DNA of 64,000 bases from Panulirus ornatus. Taxonomy: Eukaryota; Arthropoda; Malacostraca; Decapoda; Palinuridae. The position numbers were made by a program, and so were the translations under genes. Below, in pieces: positions 51,435 to 62,929 of this stretch (its first letter is position 1; every line of letters begins with the position of its first letter). The notes beneath the pieces are model-generated. The model saw nothing but the letters and a program-made list of their open reading frames with translations. It made no database searches and was not told the DNA's origin. The stretch covers positions 30,388,703 through 30,452,702 of the forward strand of contig NC_092234.1 of the NCBI RefSeq assembly GCF_036320965.1, in the 5' to 3' direction.

Positions 51435-52825
51435 GTAAACTCCACCTCACTGAAAGGACTTTTTTATTTCCCAGGACGATAGTCATCAGTCCATCTTGCT
51501 ACTGGAAACCTCTCATAGATGGAGACTTGTAATGATAAGTAATGGTTATCATTTAACATAAAGATGAACCGTATGAGGGGGAAAAAATGTATATTAATGT
51601 ACAAAAACTATATATCCAATCCAACTCAATCCTGCTGAAACTAATCTGACAAATCCTAACCAAGTCAGCCTCACGATGCCACAGCACCCCGACCGTATAA
51701 TCTCAACCTAACCAACTCCAATCAAGCCAAGCTAATCCAACCACACTGATCCTTGCAGAGATGAGGACACTGTCTCCCATCCCCTGGATCTGCTCCAGTA
51801 GTCACCTTAGGTTCGATCAATCTCTGGACAACCAAAACTCCTGTTTCCTAAAGCGTCCATATTCCCCTCCCCACACTTTCCTGTCCTGGGAAGAAACAAG
51901 GGGCCGGCCACCTCTGTCCTCTGTGGAACCCAGTCACCAAAGCCGCCGCCGCACACGATACCCCTGTCTGCGCCGCCCCCTCCCGGAGGTGTGTGGGGGG
52001 GAGAGGATTCGCCGCTAACCCCCCTTCCTTCACCCCCTCCCTTGCACAATCATCACCACCTCTTCCCGCCGCTATTTTTCACCAGTATCTATCACTATGT
52101 ACACCGCCTCCGACGCCCCTGCTCTGTTTCACGAGACGAAGCGACGGACCGACCCAGGTGCTCAACATCGGTCAGGCAGGCCACAGACGACCCCCCTCTG
52201 GCACACGAGCGGGGATTAGATCATGAGAAGCACAGGTGAGCAGGGACGGACACAGTCGGATTAGCGAGGTCACAACACCGTCCAGGCACCGACTGGGAAC
52301 AAAAGGCGCCGACGGACCCGACACCACCGCCGCCCCCTCCTAACCCCCACCCAAAGACACCCCGACCCCCCCCACCCCCCACCCCTCCCCGACACACATC
52401 CAAACACTCCTTTGATAATACCGACAAACAAATCAACAACACGAAACAAAAAAATAATTAACGAAAGATGACGGCAAATCCAGGCAGGAGTGCGGGTCCC
52501 AGTGGGGCCTGGTGGGGAAGGTGCCGCTGTAGGGGAGGCCTCGCAGAAGGAGTGCCAAGCCATGAACCAAGGTGGAGCTTAGAGAGAGAGAGAGAGGAAG
52601 CGCCTGTCGACGTACCTGAGAGAACACGGGATGGACAGGGAACAGAGGATCAGGTTGTCTTTGACAAGGATATCTGCTGAAGGACAGTAATAGGATCCTA
52701 CCGTCCTAATCCATGTACATGAATACACGATGGGGCATCAGTCGGCTGGAAAATAATTTTGAAGGGGCACCGCATAGTAGGGTATATACCACATTGGAAA
52801 TTTTGTAGGAAAGTGTAAATGGAAT
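51435..52825. other. No gene recognised
   Basis: C-rich runs lie at 52010-52060 and 52320-52400. No coding signal. Confidence 0.5.
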
Positions 52826-52829
52826 TTTT

Positions 52830-52902
52830 TTTTCATTATACTTAGTCGCTGTCTCCCGCCTTAGCGAGGTAGCGCAAGGAAACAGACGAAAGAATGGCCC
52901 AA
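52830..52902 (-). mobile_element. LINE 3' tail fragment
   Basis: The reverse strand carries GGGCCATTCTTTCGTCTGTT, GCGCTACCTCGCTAAGGCGG, GAGACAGCGACTAAGTATAA and a short A-run. This is the terminal segment of the LINE family at 36.8 kb. It lies about 170 bases left of the Penelope-like inverted repeat. Confidence 0.75.
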
Positions 52903-52995
52903 ATTATATAATCTAATATCAGCTGTCGAGTATTCTGGGAAAGGGTGATACATGCATTTTGTTACGGTCCTTTTTCAACAAGCTCTTTTACATAA

Positions 52996-52996
<1 letters not shown>

Positions 52997-53060
<64 letters not shown>
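52997..53060. repeat. (TA)n microsatellite
   Basis: A TA array of 64 bases, 9 bases left of the Penelope-like left arm. Confidence 0.99.
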
Positions 53061-53063
<3 letters not shown>

Positions 53064-53069
53064 GTATAT

Positions 53070-53281
53070 GGATCACAATTTTGCGTGTGATCAAGTATAT
53101 TCCTAAGAGTCCACGGGGAAAATGAAACACGATAAGTTCCCAAGTGCACTTTCGTATAATAATCACATCATCAGGGGAGACACAAGAGAGAAAGTTAACA
53201 GTCAGTTGATATACAACGAAGAGACGTAGCCAGGACGCCATTTGGTAAACAAGTGATTGTCCAAGACAGACAACGAGCGTA
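53070..53281 (-). repeat. Left inverted repeat arm of the Penelope-like element
   Basis: This arm runs from GGATCACAATTTTGCG to GACAACGAGCGTA. Its reverse complement matches 53688-53899 almost base for base, with only scattered differences. On the minus strand it carries a hammerhead-like core. Confidence 0.9.
53138..53182 (-). ncRNA. Candidate hammerhead ribozyme motif in the left Penelope-like arm
   Basis: On the minus strand the order is CTCCC, CTGATGA, one extra T, GTG, a loop, TAC, GAAA, GTGCACTT, GGGAAC. CTGATGA and GAAA are the conserved hammerhead boxes. TCCC/GGGA could form stem I, GTG/TAC stem II, and A-G/C-T a two-pair stem III with a TGCA loop. Hammerheads with very short stem III are known in Penelope-like elements. 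The extra T before stem II is a departure from consensus, so activity is uncertain. Confidence 0.5.
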
Positions 53282-53329
53282 AGTTCCTGATTAAGATATT
53301 CTTTATTATTGTTGCTGAAGGCACCAGAA

Positions 53330-53676
53330 AATTCTTCTGGATGCATCTACAAAATGCCATGTAGAAATTGATAAGTTTTATGTTGGGCAGACTGGTAAGG
53401 AACTTTTTTAGACTTAAGCAACATACATTTAGTATAAGAACAGGACAAGAATTAAATGCCTTGTTTTATCACGCTAAAATTTATGATCATTGTATTGACC
53501 GGAGTAATGCCATCTCAGTTATCAACTCTAACTCCAGTACCACGAGAAATATCACTGAATCTTCTATTATCAAATACACAAAGAATTATAACCTTAATAT
53601 TGGTGAAGGTCTACACAAATTGGTTAGCTTTATGGTCAATAAAATTTGTGAACTATTCCCCTTCCTGTCCATATAA
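53330..53676 (+). pseudogene. GIY-YIG endonuclease remnant of a Penelope-like element
   Basis: Reading across frames gives CIYKMPCRN, then DKFYVGQTGKELF, then RLKQHTFSIRTGQELNALFY. These match the GIY, YVG and R...H signatures of Penelope-type GIY-YIG domains. Further on, RNITESSIIKYTKNYNLN supplies the expected glutamate block, followed by GLHKLV. Small frameshifts occur between CRN and DKF (near 53368) and between ELF and RLK (near 53410). The rest is open to the TAA at 53674-53676. The domain would nick target DNA during retrotransposition, but this copy cannot make it. Confidence 0.8.
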
Positions 53677-53687
53677 TAAGTTTATGA

Positions 53688-53899
53688 TACGCTCGTTGTC
53701 TGTCTTGGACAATCACTTGTTTACCAAATGGCGTCCTAGCTACGTCTCTTCGTTGTATATCAACTGACTGTTATCTTTCTCTCTTGTGCCTCCCTTGATG
53801 ATGTGATTATTACACGAAAGTGCACTTGGGAACTTACCGTGTTTCATTTTCCCCGTGGACTCATAGGAATATACTTGATCACGCGCAAAATTGTGATCC
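53688..53899 (+). repeat. Right inverted repeat arm of the Penelope-like element
   Basis: This arm runs from TACGCTCGTTGTCTGTC to CAAAATTGTGATCC and is the inverted partner of 53070-53281. It starts soon after the last endonuclease codons. Confidence 0.9.
53788..53833 (+). ncRNA. Candidate hammerhead motif in the right arm, with a mutated core
   Basis: This is the same motif as in the left arm, but the first core base is changed (TTGATGA instead of CTGATGA). Stem II is GTG/CAC and the GAAA box is intact. The C-to-T change falls on a conserved core position and should weaken or abolish cleavage. Confidence 0.4.
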
Positions 53900-53902
53900 C
53901 TC

Positions 53903-53956
53903 CCAATAACGCTACCTTGCTAATGCGGGAAATGGCGAATAGTTTGAAAGAAAGAA
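53903..53956 (+). mobile_element. SINE-like element, tail fragment E
   Basis: About 50 bases matching the SINE tail (AACGCTACCTTGCTAATGCG, then GAAATGGCGAATAGTTTGAA) lie between the right arm of the Penelope-like element and a short (TA)n array. Confidence 0.65.
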
Positions 53957-53979
53957 TATATATATATATATATATATAC
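53957..53979. repeat. (TA)n microsatellite
   Basis: A TA array of about 23 bases at the end of SINE tail fragment E. Confidence 0.95.
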
Positions 53980-54169
53980 TGATCAAGCCTCTGTGATTCG
54001 AGCGTTCACTTTTGTACGCCTGTCCTTTATAATGGCAAATTACAGCAGTTTTGCCAGTCCTCAGGTACCTCACCATCATACATACAGTGAAAAACCTGAC
54101 TATCCAATCAATAACAACACTGCCGTCTCCTTTCTCAACTGCAATCCCATTCACTTCTGCCGCTTTGCC

Positions 54170-54600
54170 ACACATGCTGAGGTGCAAGTCTGTTGAGCGT
54201 ACCTGGTAAGCTGTGTGGAAGAGTGGTGATTGAGAGAGAGGTGGCATGCGCTGAACATCAAACTGTAGAGGAGCAAAGTGACTTCAGGAGTGGCAGAGGA
54301 TGGGTTGAAAGAGGCTTTGAGGCTTGGGGTCTGAACATTCAGGAAGGTGAGACGGGTGTATGAAGTCGAGCAAACTGGTGTGATATTGGGGAAGAGGGGG
54401 CAGGGGGCAACGAGCTGTCATGGGGCTGAACCTGGATGTATGAAGCCATGGAAATGGTCTGCAAGGTGTGGGTTTTAGTTCTGGTACATTACACATGACA
54501 TTCAGGCAGTGGATGTAAGCAAATAAGGCCGTTCTTTCGTCTGTTTCTGGCATTACCTCGTTAAACCGAAAAACGGTGAACAAGTATACAAAAAAATCTA
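54170..54600 (+). mobile_element. LINE copy of the same group with a large internal deletion
   Basis: The left part encodes SLLSVPGKLCGRVVIERE and then EEQSDFRSGRGWV, which is the RT entry motif seen at 36792. The next codons jump straight to GLNIQEGE, the C-terminal end of the same protein, so most of the RT (motifs A to the thumb) is deleted at about 54305-54325. The right part is a 3' UTR that ends with CTTTCGTCTGTTTCTGGCAT, TACCTCG and AAGTATAC. The tail is more diverged than in the other copies, so this may be a different subfamily. It shows that the family once included sequence upstream of the 36792 truncation point. Confidence 0.7.
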
Positions 54601-54609
54601 TCAAACGGT

Positions 54610-55880
54610 GGGTTAAATGTTATAACAATGTTATTTTGATAACATCTAGTGGCATGTGACTTCACTGTCCAATGACTCCATTGCTGAAGAAGAAGGAAGA
54701 ATTCTGCCCACGTCTGTATTGCATTACTGGGTGGGGTTTTGTGGAGAGATGCATCTTTACGTGAAAAAGCGTGCTGTCTCGCTGGAAGTGGTGCATGCCA
54801 AAGGGAGACAGGGTGGGGGGTTTTTGAAGGGGAGGCGGGGACATAATAGTCTAAGCTGACACAGGAGAGAGCTTGCTAGACAGGATACATATCGACGCGA
54901 GTCATGGTTGGGGTCTGCCACACTGGATGCACGTCTAGGCGCGACAGAATGCGGCTCTGGGTAAGAGACGGCGGCAATGGTGAGACTGGTTGAGGTCTTG
55001 GAGAGAATGTCAGTGTAGGTGACAGGATAGATGTCTGGGGCGGGGATGCCTGAATAAAAGAGATTTGTTGGAGACTTAAGCAGGAAAAGGGTGGGGTTAT
55101 ATAACAACGACTGAGGAAACAATGATGGCGTTAGTGTATTGCTCTTAGTTAAAGCTAAGCATAATACTACACTGAAAAATGTTGTAGCTCTAAATAACTC
55201 CCATTCTGTTCTTGTTGAATTTATAATCTTCATAAGAAGATAACTACAAGACAGGCTTACAGCCCCTCCTGCACAGACACCACAGGCACATGAAAGGCCG
55301 GCTAGCAGAAATATGTTAGAAACAGGATTTGATTACAATCACAGATTTTGACATAACTATGTAAATGGTGTGAATCCCATTACCCATTTGTTCCATACGT
55401 GGGCTGCACTTGTGGGCTTTACTCGTTTGGCATTGCCCTAAATAAAATCTGAGCTACCTCCTTATAACGAATCCACTATAGCCTTAGTCCTACCTACAAA
55501 CGAGATCTTGTCTATAATGCTGAAGTTGATGGAAAGTTAGGCACAACTGCTCTCAGACAAAGCGCTTTTGCAGTAACTTTCAACATTACCAGTTATGCAT
55601 GTCAACTTAAAATACGTGAGAAAATATTACAGAGCTTCGCTTTGTTTATGAGAGGTTAAGCTGAAATGATACCGTCAGTGAAAACGATAGGGATGTAGCT
55701 TGTAAAGGATTCATGATGACATTACAAGTATGTGCTAATACGTAACAGATGGTCATCTTCCACTAATATGCTAAAATGGTGTAAGAATTTAAAAAATAAC
55801 TGCATGTAATCTAACAACGCAACACACAAGAATCTCAGAGAACAAGAAACATGATAGGTTAGGTTACTTATATATGCGCT
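54610..55880. other. No gene recognised
   Basis: A 158-codon minus-strand frame (54757-55233) matches no family I know. Its neighbourhood at 54800-54840 resembles 57130-57175. Confidence 0.4.
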
Positions 55881-55885
55881 GAAAA

Positions 55886-55899
55886 AGAAGAGAAAAAAA

Positions 55900-55968
<69 letters not shown>
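55886..55968. repeat. A-run and (TA)n microsatellite
   Basis: An A-run of about 30 bases passes into TA for about 50 bases, the same arrangement as the retroelement tails here, but I could not identify an element on its left. Confidence 0.97.
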
Positions 55969-55971
<3 letters not shown>

Positions 55972-56189
55972 CGTATATTACTGAAAAATGTTAGAAGCAA
56001 GAGTCATTTCAGGTTAATTAGTTCACTGATTACGGAATAATTTTACTTTGTTAAGATATGGAAGCCATAAAAGATACAAAAGCTTTTTCTTCTGTACCGT
56101 TGAAGTCGCAGTTTAAGTCCCAGACTGAATTCCATCGTTAAGAGAGAACATACTGCAACATACTGATGTACACGTTCAAGATATATTAT

Positions 56190-56900
56190 CCACAGTACAA
56201 GGGATGAAAGTAAATAAATCGGCAGACCCCGATAAGATCTATGCAAGAACAATGAAAGAACCTAATATGAAACAATTTATCCCTTGCCTCTCTTTTCAGT
56301 TAAGTTACTTGCCACAGGAACAGTTCCTGAGGATTGGAAGATTACCAAAGTAACACATATTCAAAACGAATAATAAGCCCCTGCCCAGAAATTACAGCTT
56401 AATTAACAAGACGTCCATGGTTGGCAAGTACAAAGTTTTAGGCACCGGTTGTAAAACAGAGAAGGCAAACTGCAACAATTTTCACGCCTTAAATTTGTTG
56501 ATGCGTCCCTCATCTTTAATACCTTATTCAACCTTAATCACCTTACTTCAAAAAAAGACAAAAAAATGGGTATAGTGCCGAGGTTCTAAGATGATTCCCA
56601 AATTGAGGAAAACAAAATGTATTATGAAAGCGGACTGCACAACCTGAACTAATTTAGTTTAAAAAGAGAGGGTTAAGAGATGATTGATGCAAGTGTTCAA
56701 CATCATCAAAAGCTTTGATTGACTCGATCTTTGCAGCTGTATACAGCTAGATCAGTCTGATTTTACTCGTGGAAATGGATACGAAGTCGTGGGCACACGT
56801 TTTGCCTTGAATGAGGCAAAGTCCTTCCTTAACAGGATTCTTAACGACGTAAAATGATTAACAATTACAGTTGTTTAGGGTAACACCATACATAAGTTAG
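56190..56900 (+). pseudogene. CR1-like LINE fragment with internal deletion
   Basis: The left part encodes MKVNKSADPDKIYARTMKE and then LATGTVPEDWKITKVTHI, matching the N-terminal RT block of CR1-type LINEs, then NYSLINKTSMVGKY. After about 56450 the text jumps to the C-terminal block: YYESGLHNLN, SLKREG, IIKSFD-like residues, TRGNGYEVVGTRF and SFLNRILNDVK. The catalytic motifs are missing, so the central RT has been deleted. Stops are frequent. Confidence 0.75.
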
Positions 56901-56904
56901 GGAA

Positions 56905-58880
56905 GCAACTGAAAAAAAAAATGTTACAGGTTCACGACTAACATTATTGAAGTCTCTTTAGTTACATCTACGTAAAGTTTATACGTGTTTCTCCAGGTCA
57001 TGTTTGCATTCCTTCTCTTATCAATATCGATTTTTTTACCAACTATCAAAAAGCCATCCTCGAAAGTACCCAAAAGTCTGTTGACGTTTGCATTCCTTTG
57101 TAATCAATCGTGCTTTGTGTAGGGGCACATGCCTGAATGAGACAGGGTGGGGTCTGTCGAGGGGAGGTGCCCGATTAGGTGATACAGCGTGATGTTTGAG
57201 AAGGGACCAGTCTCTGTGAGAGGATTGGTAATCCAACCAAGGCTGACTGGAAAGAGGAGAGGACGGTGACAAAGGCTCCTGAAACTTCAGGTTCATAATA
57301 TTAAAAAAACTAATAAAATACTTTTATCCCTTGGCATAAGAACGTTTATGAACCCCTTAATTAACGTACAAATTGCCCGCATCTTTTATACAAGTGCTCA
57401 GACACACTAGAACCCCTAATCGTTGTAAACATTTAAGTAGTCACCACAGCAGGGACAAATATCACATTATGAATCGTCTAAAGGATACCAGGAGTCCTTG
57501 TGCATGTCTAGATTAGATTAGTACGTGACACACAGAAATCATGACATGATCCCTGAAGGTTATGGCGACATACACAACCAGGTCATGGCTTTTTATTTCC
57601 GTAACCATTACGAAGGAGAGACATAGTGCAGTCATAACTCCCTCCTGGGATTGGGAGGTCTTAACATCCAGCCCCGTAACCGGTCCAGGGAGGTTGTCAT
57701 AATCACGAGGGTTGACCTTGGTCAAGTTTCTTCCACTCGACTCAAGTTCAACAACAACAACAAGTTTCTGTTCCCGATATACAATAATCAGAAAACTCAA
57801 GGGAGGACGACAACCCCAGGGGCTGGCCTGCCTCCTGACCAACCCGCGCCAGCTTGGAGGAGTCGTGTAGCCAGGGACGAGACGCCATCAGGTTCCCGGC
57901 CGTGTCTTGCGGCTATCCAATAAAGACTTGATAGAGTAGACCAACTACTCAATAAGGTGTTGGGTTACCAGCTGGAGGAGAGAACCGCTCCTTCTACTCC
58001 CGAGCCGGCCAGTCAGACCACCGCAGGGAGGAAGACACTGCCAAGCCAACCCTTAGGCTAGCCCCACCACCCCCGACGCCAACGCACGCACACACACACA
58101 CAGACACACACATACACTAAGGGTGGGTGGTAACTCCCTTACCCAAGGAATGTAATACAATCTCTGTCCCATAATATGAAAAAATAAACTGTTAAACACA
58201 AAATATTCACGAGATATACAAAACATATCCATTACGTAAAACAGGATTCCAAAGAAACCATTTTGGACAGAATCTAATCTATAATGTGTAATGTTACTGA
58301 ATGTCAAACGCATAAGAGGTGTCAGAAGGGTTTGGTGTCAGTGTTATTATAACAAAAACGTCGCTGAGGTGCAAGATAGTGTGGGTGTCAACTTGCACGT
58401 CAAGTTATCCGTCACAAGCTTCTCGTCTCACTAACAGCTGCCTTCGCTGACCGATTTAATGTACAACTCATGTCAGGGGAACCACAGCGGTGTGATGCAC
58501 CTCACGTTGCTTCTTTATGAACTATAAGCGTCATCATGGGCCAAACCAGGGTAGATGATGGACTGCAGAACAATGCAGTTCATTTTTATCAAACGTTCCC
58601 AATGGTATAGGTGTTCCACGAATAGATTTTCTCGAAATCATTCTTCGTTACCACTCTCTTTGCTCTCATGCACTGGTCGTGAGGAGTGAGGTAAAACAGA
58701 GAACGCCTTTCACGGACTCATGTCACTAGACACGTTAAGAAGCGTTGGATACCCTTGGTATGTGCTTCATGCAGATGCTAACCCAGAGGGACGCCAAGCT
58801 ACAGCCGCTGCCGCCTCTCATCACACTACACACTGATAGACGAGTGATTTATCTATTGGGTATGACTTTATAACCCTATT
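56905..58880. other. No gene recognised
   Basis: Mixed sequence. A G/C-richer stretch lies at 57800-58080. No domain was recognised in any frame. Confidence 0.45.
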
Positions 58881-58887
58881 ATAGAAC

Positions 58888-59040
58888 CTAATGTTGCCTA
58901 CGGCATATACACGGGCCTCCCTGGGTTCGAATCCTGGATGCGGGAGTCAGACCACAACCAACCCAACTGTTCATCCCAGAAAGGCTGGTCGATAAACGAG
59001 TTCCTAACTTAAGCTGGAGCAAGTATCTACAGTGACGTCA
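58888..59040 (+). mobile_element. tRNA-derived SINE-like sequence
   Basis: A perfect B box, GGTTCGAATCC, lies at 58924-58934 within a T-arm that pairs with G-U wobbles (CTGGG/CCTGG). An A-box-like TTGCCTACGGC lies about 30 bases upstream, closer than in a full tRNA. The downstream body has GGGAGTCAGACCACAACCAA and GGCTGGTCGATAAACGAG. I see no second copy in the window. Confidence 0.5.
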
Positions 59041-59379
59041 GCATGGAAGGTGCATCTTAGGAATGAAGGGTCACATGATCATATCACCGTTCATGATACT
59101 ACAGAGATGGGTGGTGTCCAGAGCTCATACGAGAAAGTGTAACTCGTATATGTCTGGGATATGTGATTCAGAAGGGTGTATGTCTGGTGGGATGGTGTGT
59201 CAGACTGGGTTACGAAGGCTGTTTGGTGCTTCAGTCATTCATTCTGGTGTATTTGTGTTGTCACTGTAGTGTTGCTTGGGGCTGGGGGGATCAGCGAGTA
59301 TAGATTACTGATGTGTGAAGCAAGGGTAAACTTTTTATTTCTACTCGAGGATGACGGTTAGTTAAGGAATGGTTTGAAT

Positions 59380-62200
59380 GGAGAAAGTCTAATGCTGATG
59401 TACAGAAATCAGTGCTGAACACATTGAGGTGGTTTTGTTCTGGGAGAATCTTACTTTTGCTATGTAGGTGCTGAGTGTTTCTGGTTGCCAGATGGCTTCT
59501 GATTTTTCCGAGCGCTCTGTTCTGTGTGGTGTGCGCCTCTTATATTTGCTTTCGAGAGCGTGGACGGCCAGGTAGGTGAGGCGTAGTTTGTGTGGCGTAG
59601 ACGAAATGTTTTCACAGGATACTCGGGGATCTACTTTCATGTCCAAATCTGAGGGTATCTAGTGTGTCTGCTGCTATAGCGTTGATGTTTGTTGTATGGA
59701 AGGGGGGAGTATTTATGTGTGTGTGTTATAAATGATGCCCAGAATAAATCTTCGAGCATAATCAATTAGCCATTCAAGGCGACAGGAGAGTGCAGGTTGG
59801 ATCACTGTTTGTCTCGAGACAACAGGGTGACTGAAATCTTCTGTAGAGATGAAGACATCCCGTTTTGGCTGTGTCATGTATTGCTGCAAGTCTGTTTTTG
59901 CTTGGGCAGTGTAAGGATGCTGTGATGTGATGCTAAGGGCGTCTACATACGAGAACACCTTCATATCGAGGCTTACAGGGGAAGACGAGAGGATATGAAG
60001 TTAGAGATTAAAAAGGGTTGGAGGTTGGAGAAAGAAGTGATCCATCAGAAATTCTATCTTAGACCTTAAGGAGTTTAGAGGTGACGTCTTTTTGAACAAG
60101 TCTGGCTTCGCTGGCAGCTCTTTACTTTGACAATTTTTGTCAATTGTTGTGGAGGATGGTGTCAAGTATCCGAGGATGTGTCGAGGGACGATGTCAAATG
60201 CTCATTAGTGTCTAGTGCCACTAATATTGTGCGAGAAGGGGGGCTGTGTTAGTTGAAGCCATCTACGTCATAGTGTGCAAGGATTGTATGAATTGTGCTT
60301 GTGGTCTAAGCCATGCTGTCTGCGCAAGCGAGAATCTTTTTTAATCAATTCTTTCAGCATAGATATTGAAGACAGAACTGATAAGAGAGCGATATGAGAG
60401 GGAACAGGTGAGTGGTTTGGAAGGTTTAAGGCTGGCAAGTTTCTATGCGTTTGGGATTTTGTTGTGTAGCCAGGAGTCATTATAGTTATTTGTACATAAC
60501 TGGACTGCAATTGAGGCAAACGTTTTATGCGAAAGTTTCATATGTCGTCTGTTCCATTTGCAGTTGCTTGTTGCAGGAGAGTTCCTTAAGGTTTGACTTC
60601 ACTGAGTGTGTTAGCGGTAGTGATGTGCGGACAAGCAACAGTTGATTTTGGATGGATCTTTGTGTAGGTTTTTCTCGACTTTCCCGTTTAGGGACGTGGC
60701 TGATTTTTTAGCACTGTCTCACGAATATGTGTGTGCGTTCTCTGGAAGAAGGGATGTCATTCGATTGGGTCAGAAGTGCTTTATGTGTGGGGGCTGGGTA
60801 TGTTGCAGGAGGTGTGGGTCTTCCTCTACGTACAACAAAATGTGATGCTGTGAGGTTTGTGCTTCAGTGTGCTGAGGAAAGAATGTATCAGTCAGGCTGG
60901 TAATGGTGTTGTTTCGAGTCTGGATTTGTTTTGTGATTTCTACTGGTGGTGGGTGCTTTTATCAGACTTGGTTTCTTTGCTTTACGAGGTTACAGCTTGT
61001 GGGAAGAACTTTGGGTTACATTTCTTTCTATGTCCTTGTGCCTTGTGCCGTTTCCTAGCCTGCTTGCTTATTGTAAGAAATGGCATGTTACAAGGATGAG
61101 AACTCACCTATAGTGAAGTATTAAAGCATGAGTTCCATACGAGTCCTATATACAATCATTCCTTTTATACAGCTGTGTGGGTTGTCCGAGTAAGGTTTAG
61201 AGTTATCAGAATGGAAAAGTGGTCAGAGAGCTCCTGTGGTGAGTCTCCGGAGGTCGTCGTGTGCAATGCTGATGTGCGAAAACTAATGTTTAGCGACAGT
61301 GGCAGTTGGAGCTGGTGGTGTGGAAGTTTGGTTGGCTGGTTATGTAGGCTGAGGATGTTGAAAGGATGCAATTTGTTTATGAGTAGATCGCCTTTGGAAT
61401 CTTGGGTATGAGTGTTGAGCCAAGCAGGATGGTGGGCACTGAAATCTTCACATAGATAGGTGCTTAGGTAATTGGTTAGGTTCTGCAATTTAGCAGGGTA
61501 CATGGAAGGGCAGATTAAAGGGGAAGGTATGTAGGTGTTGATTTTGTTGTCAGTGCTGTGTAGTTTTACTTCTACATTTTGTATTTCAAGTGTGTTGCTG
61601 TCAGTGTCTGTAATCTCTTTCATATTATGTGAGATGTCAATGAATGGGATGTTCTGGTGTGCAACTGTTAAGAGTCCTCCTCCATTCCTATGCTGTATGT
61701 CTTGCGTCCTCCTTCCCTATGCTATCTGTCCTGCGTCAGGATTGTGTAATTACAGAAAGGAGGCAGGAACGATGGGCTTAAGTCTGTGTTTTTGAACGAG
61801 GACTGAGTTGCGTTCAATACGACTGAGCACTTGTGTGCTCGTTTTAGGTGCCACTTGTGTTGAACTGTACGATGCTGATCGATGAATGGGGTTCGGTGAG
61901 GCAGAGGGGTTAGCTGATTGAAGGGAAGGGATGCTCATTTTGCTCTGTTACTTGTGTAATTTTTATGCAGGCAGTATGATGGTTTGGGAGGTCGGTCAGG
62001 TGTTTGTGTATGTGGCCGTTGCAATGAAGGTGAGTTGTACCAACGATGGCAGGTAGAGCACCTGACGGAGTGATGCTTCTTGGTGATGGTGGCATGACAT
62101 TGTGGCCAAATGTCCTCTGATGATCCAGAGTTGTGACTGATGTTAACGGCTTGCACTAACAGCTGAAGAATGATGGCCGGGACATAATCCACTTGTGGAA
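59380..62200 (-). pseudogene. Decayed Jockey-type LINE with endonuclease and RT remnants
   Basis: Read on the minus strand, 62190-61910 encodes a cysteine-rich stretch (CHATITKKHHSVRCSTCHRW) like the zinc-finger-like N-terminal segments of some LINE proteins. Next, 61685-61165 carries AP-endonuclease residues: GGGLLTV, then NTYIPSP, CEDFSAHHPAW and ELSDHFSILI. RT remnants follow: YRSLIS (about 60420), FDIVPRHIL-like residues (about 60180), VDALSITSQHPYTAQA in place of the Y/FADD block (59945-59890), and KISVTLLSRDKQ with VALNG further on. The block is unusually G/T-rich on the plus strand because it is the complement of a C/A-rich element. Stops and frameshifts are scattered throughout, and the ends are approximate. 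Confidence 0.75.
61165..61623 (-). pseudogene. LINE endonuclease open stretch (152 codons) within the Jockey-type relic
   Basis: This is the longest unbroken part of the relic. Residues 59-68 read EDFSAHHPAW, where the family normally has GDFNAHHPxW, and residues 132-137 read LSDHFS, matching the SDHxP block of AP endonucleases. Both blocks carry catalytic residues in active LINEs. The Gly-to-Glu and Asn-to-Ser changes suggest that this copy would be inactive even if translated. Confidence 0.75.
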
Positions 62201-62280
62201 AAAAAAAAAAAGTGATTATGAAAAGAAATCTAGGTTTGATCTAGGGTCCGGCACAGTGTAGCGCATATGAGATGGCCATT

Positions 62281-62925
<645 letters not shown>

Positions 62926-62929
62926 AATT

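Larger units (their letters stand above)
53070..53899 (+). mobile_element. Penelope-like retroelement fragment with inverted terminal repeats
   Basis: Two arms of equal length (212 bp) in inverted orientation enclose about 400 bases that encode a GIY-YIG endonuclease remnant. Inverted or tandem long repeats around a 3' endonuclease fragment are typical of Penelope-like elements, whose RT lies upstream of a C-terminal GIY-YIG domain. No RT is present here, so the copy is dead and strongly 5'-truncated. A (TA)n array lies on the left and a SINE tail plus (TA)n on the right. Confidence 0.85.

Noticed and set aside
54757..55233. 158-codon minus-strand frame with a hydrophobic start
   Set aside because: The start looks mildly signal-like, but the body has no family resemblance and its surroundings look repetitive.
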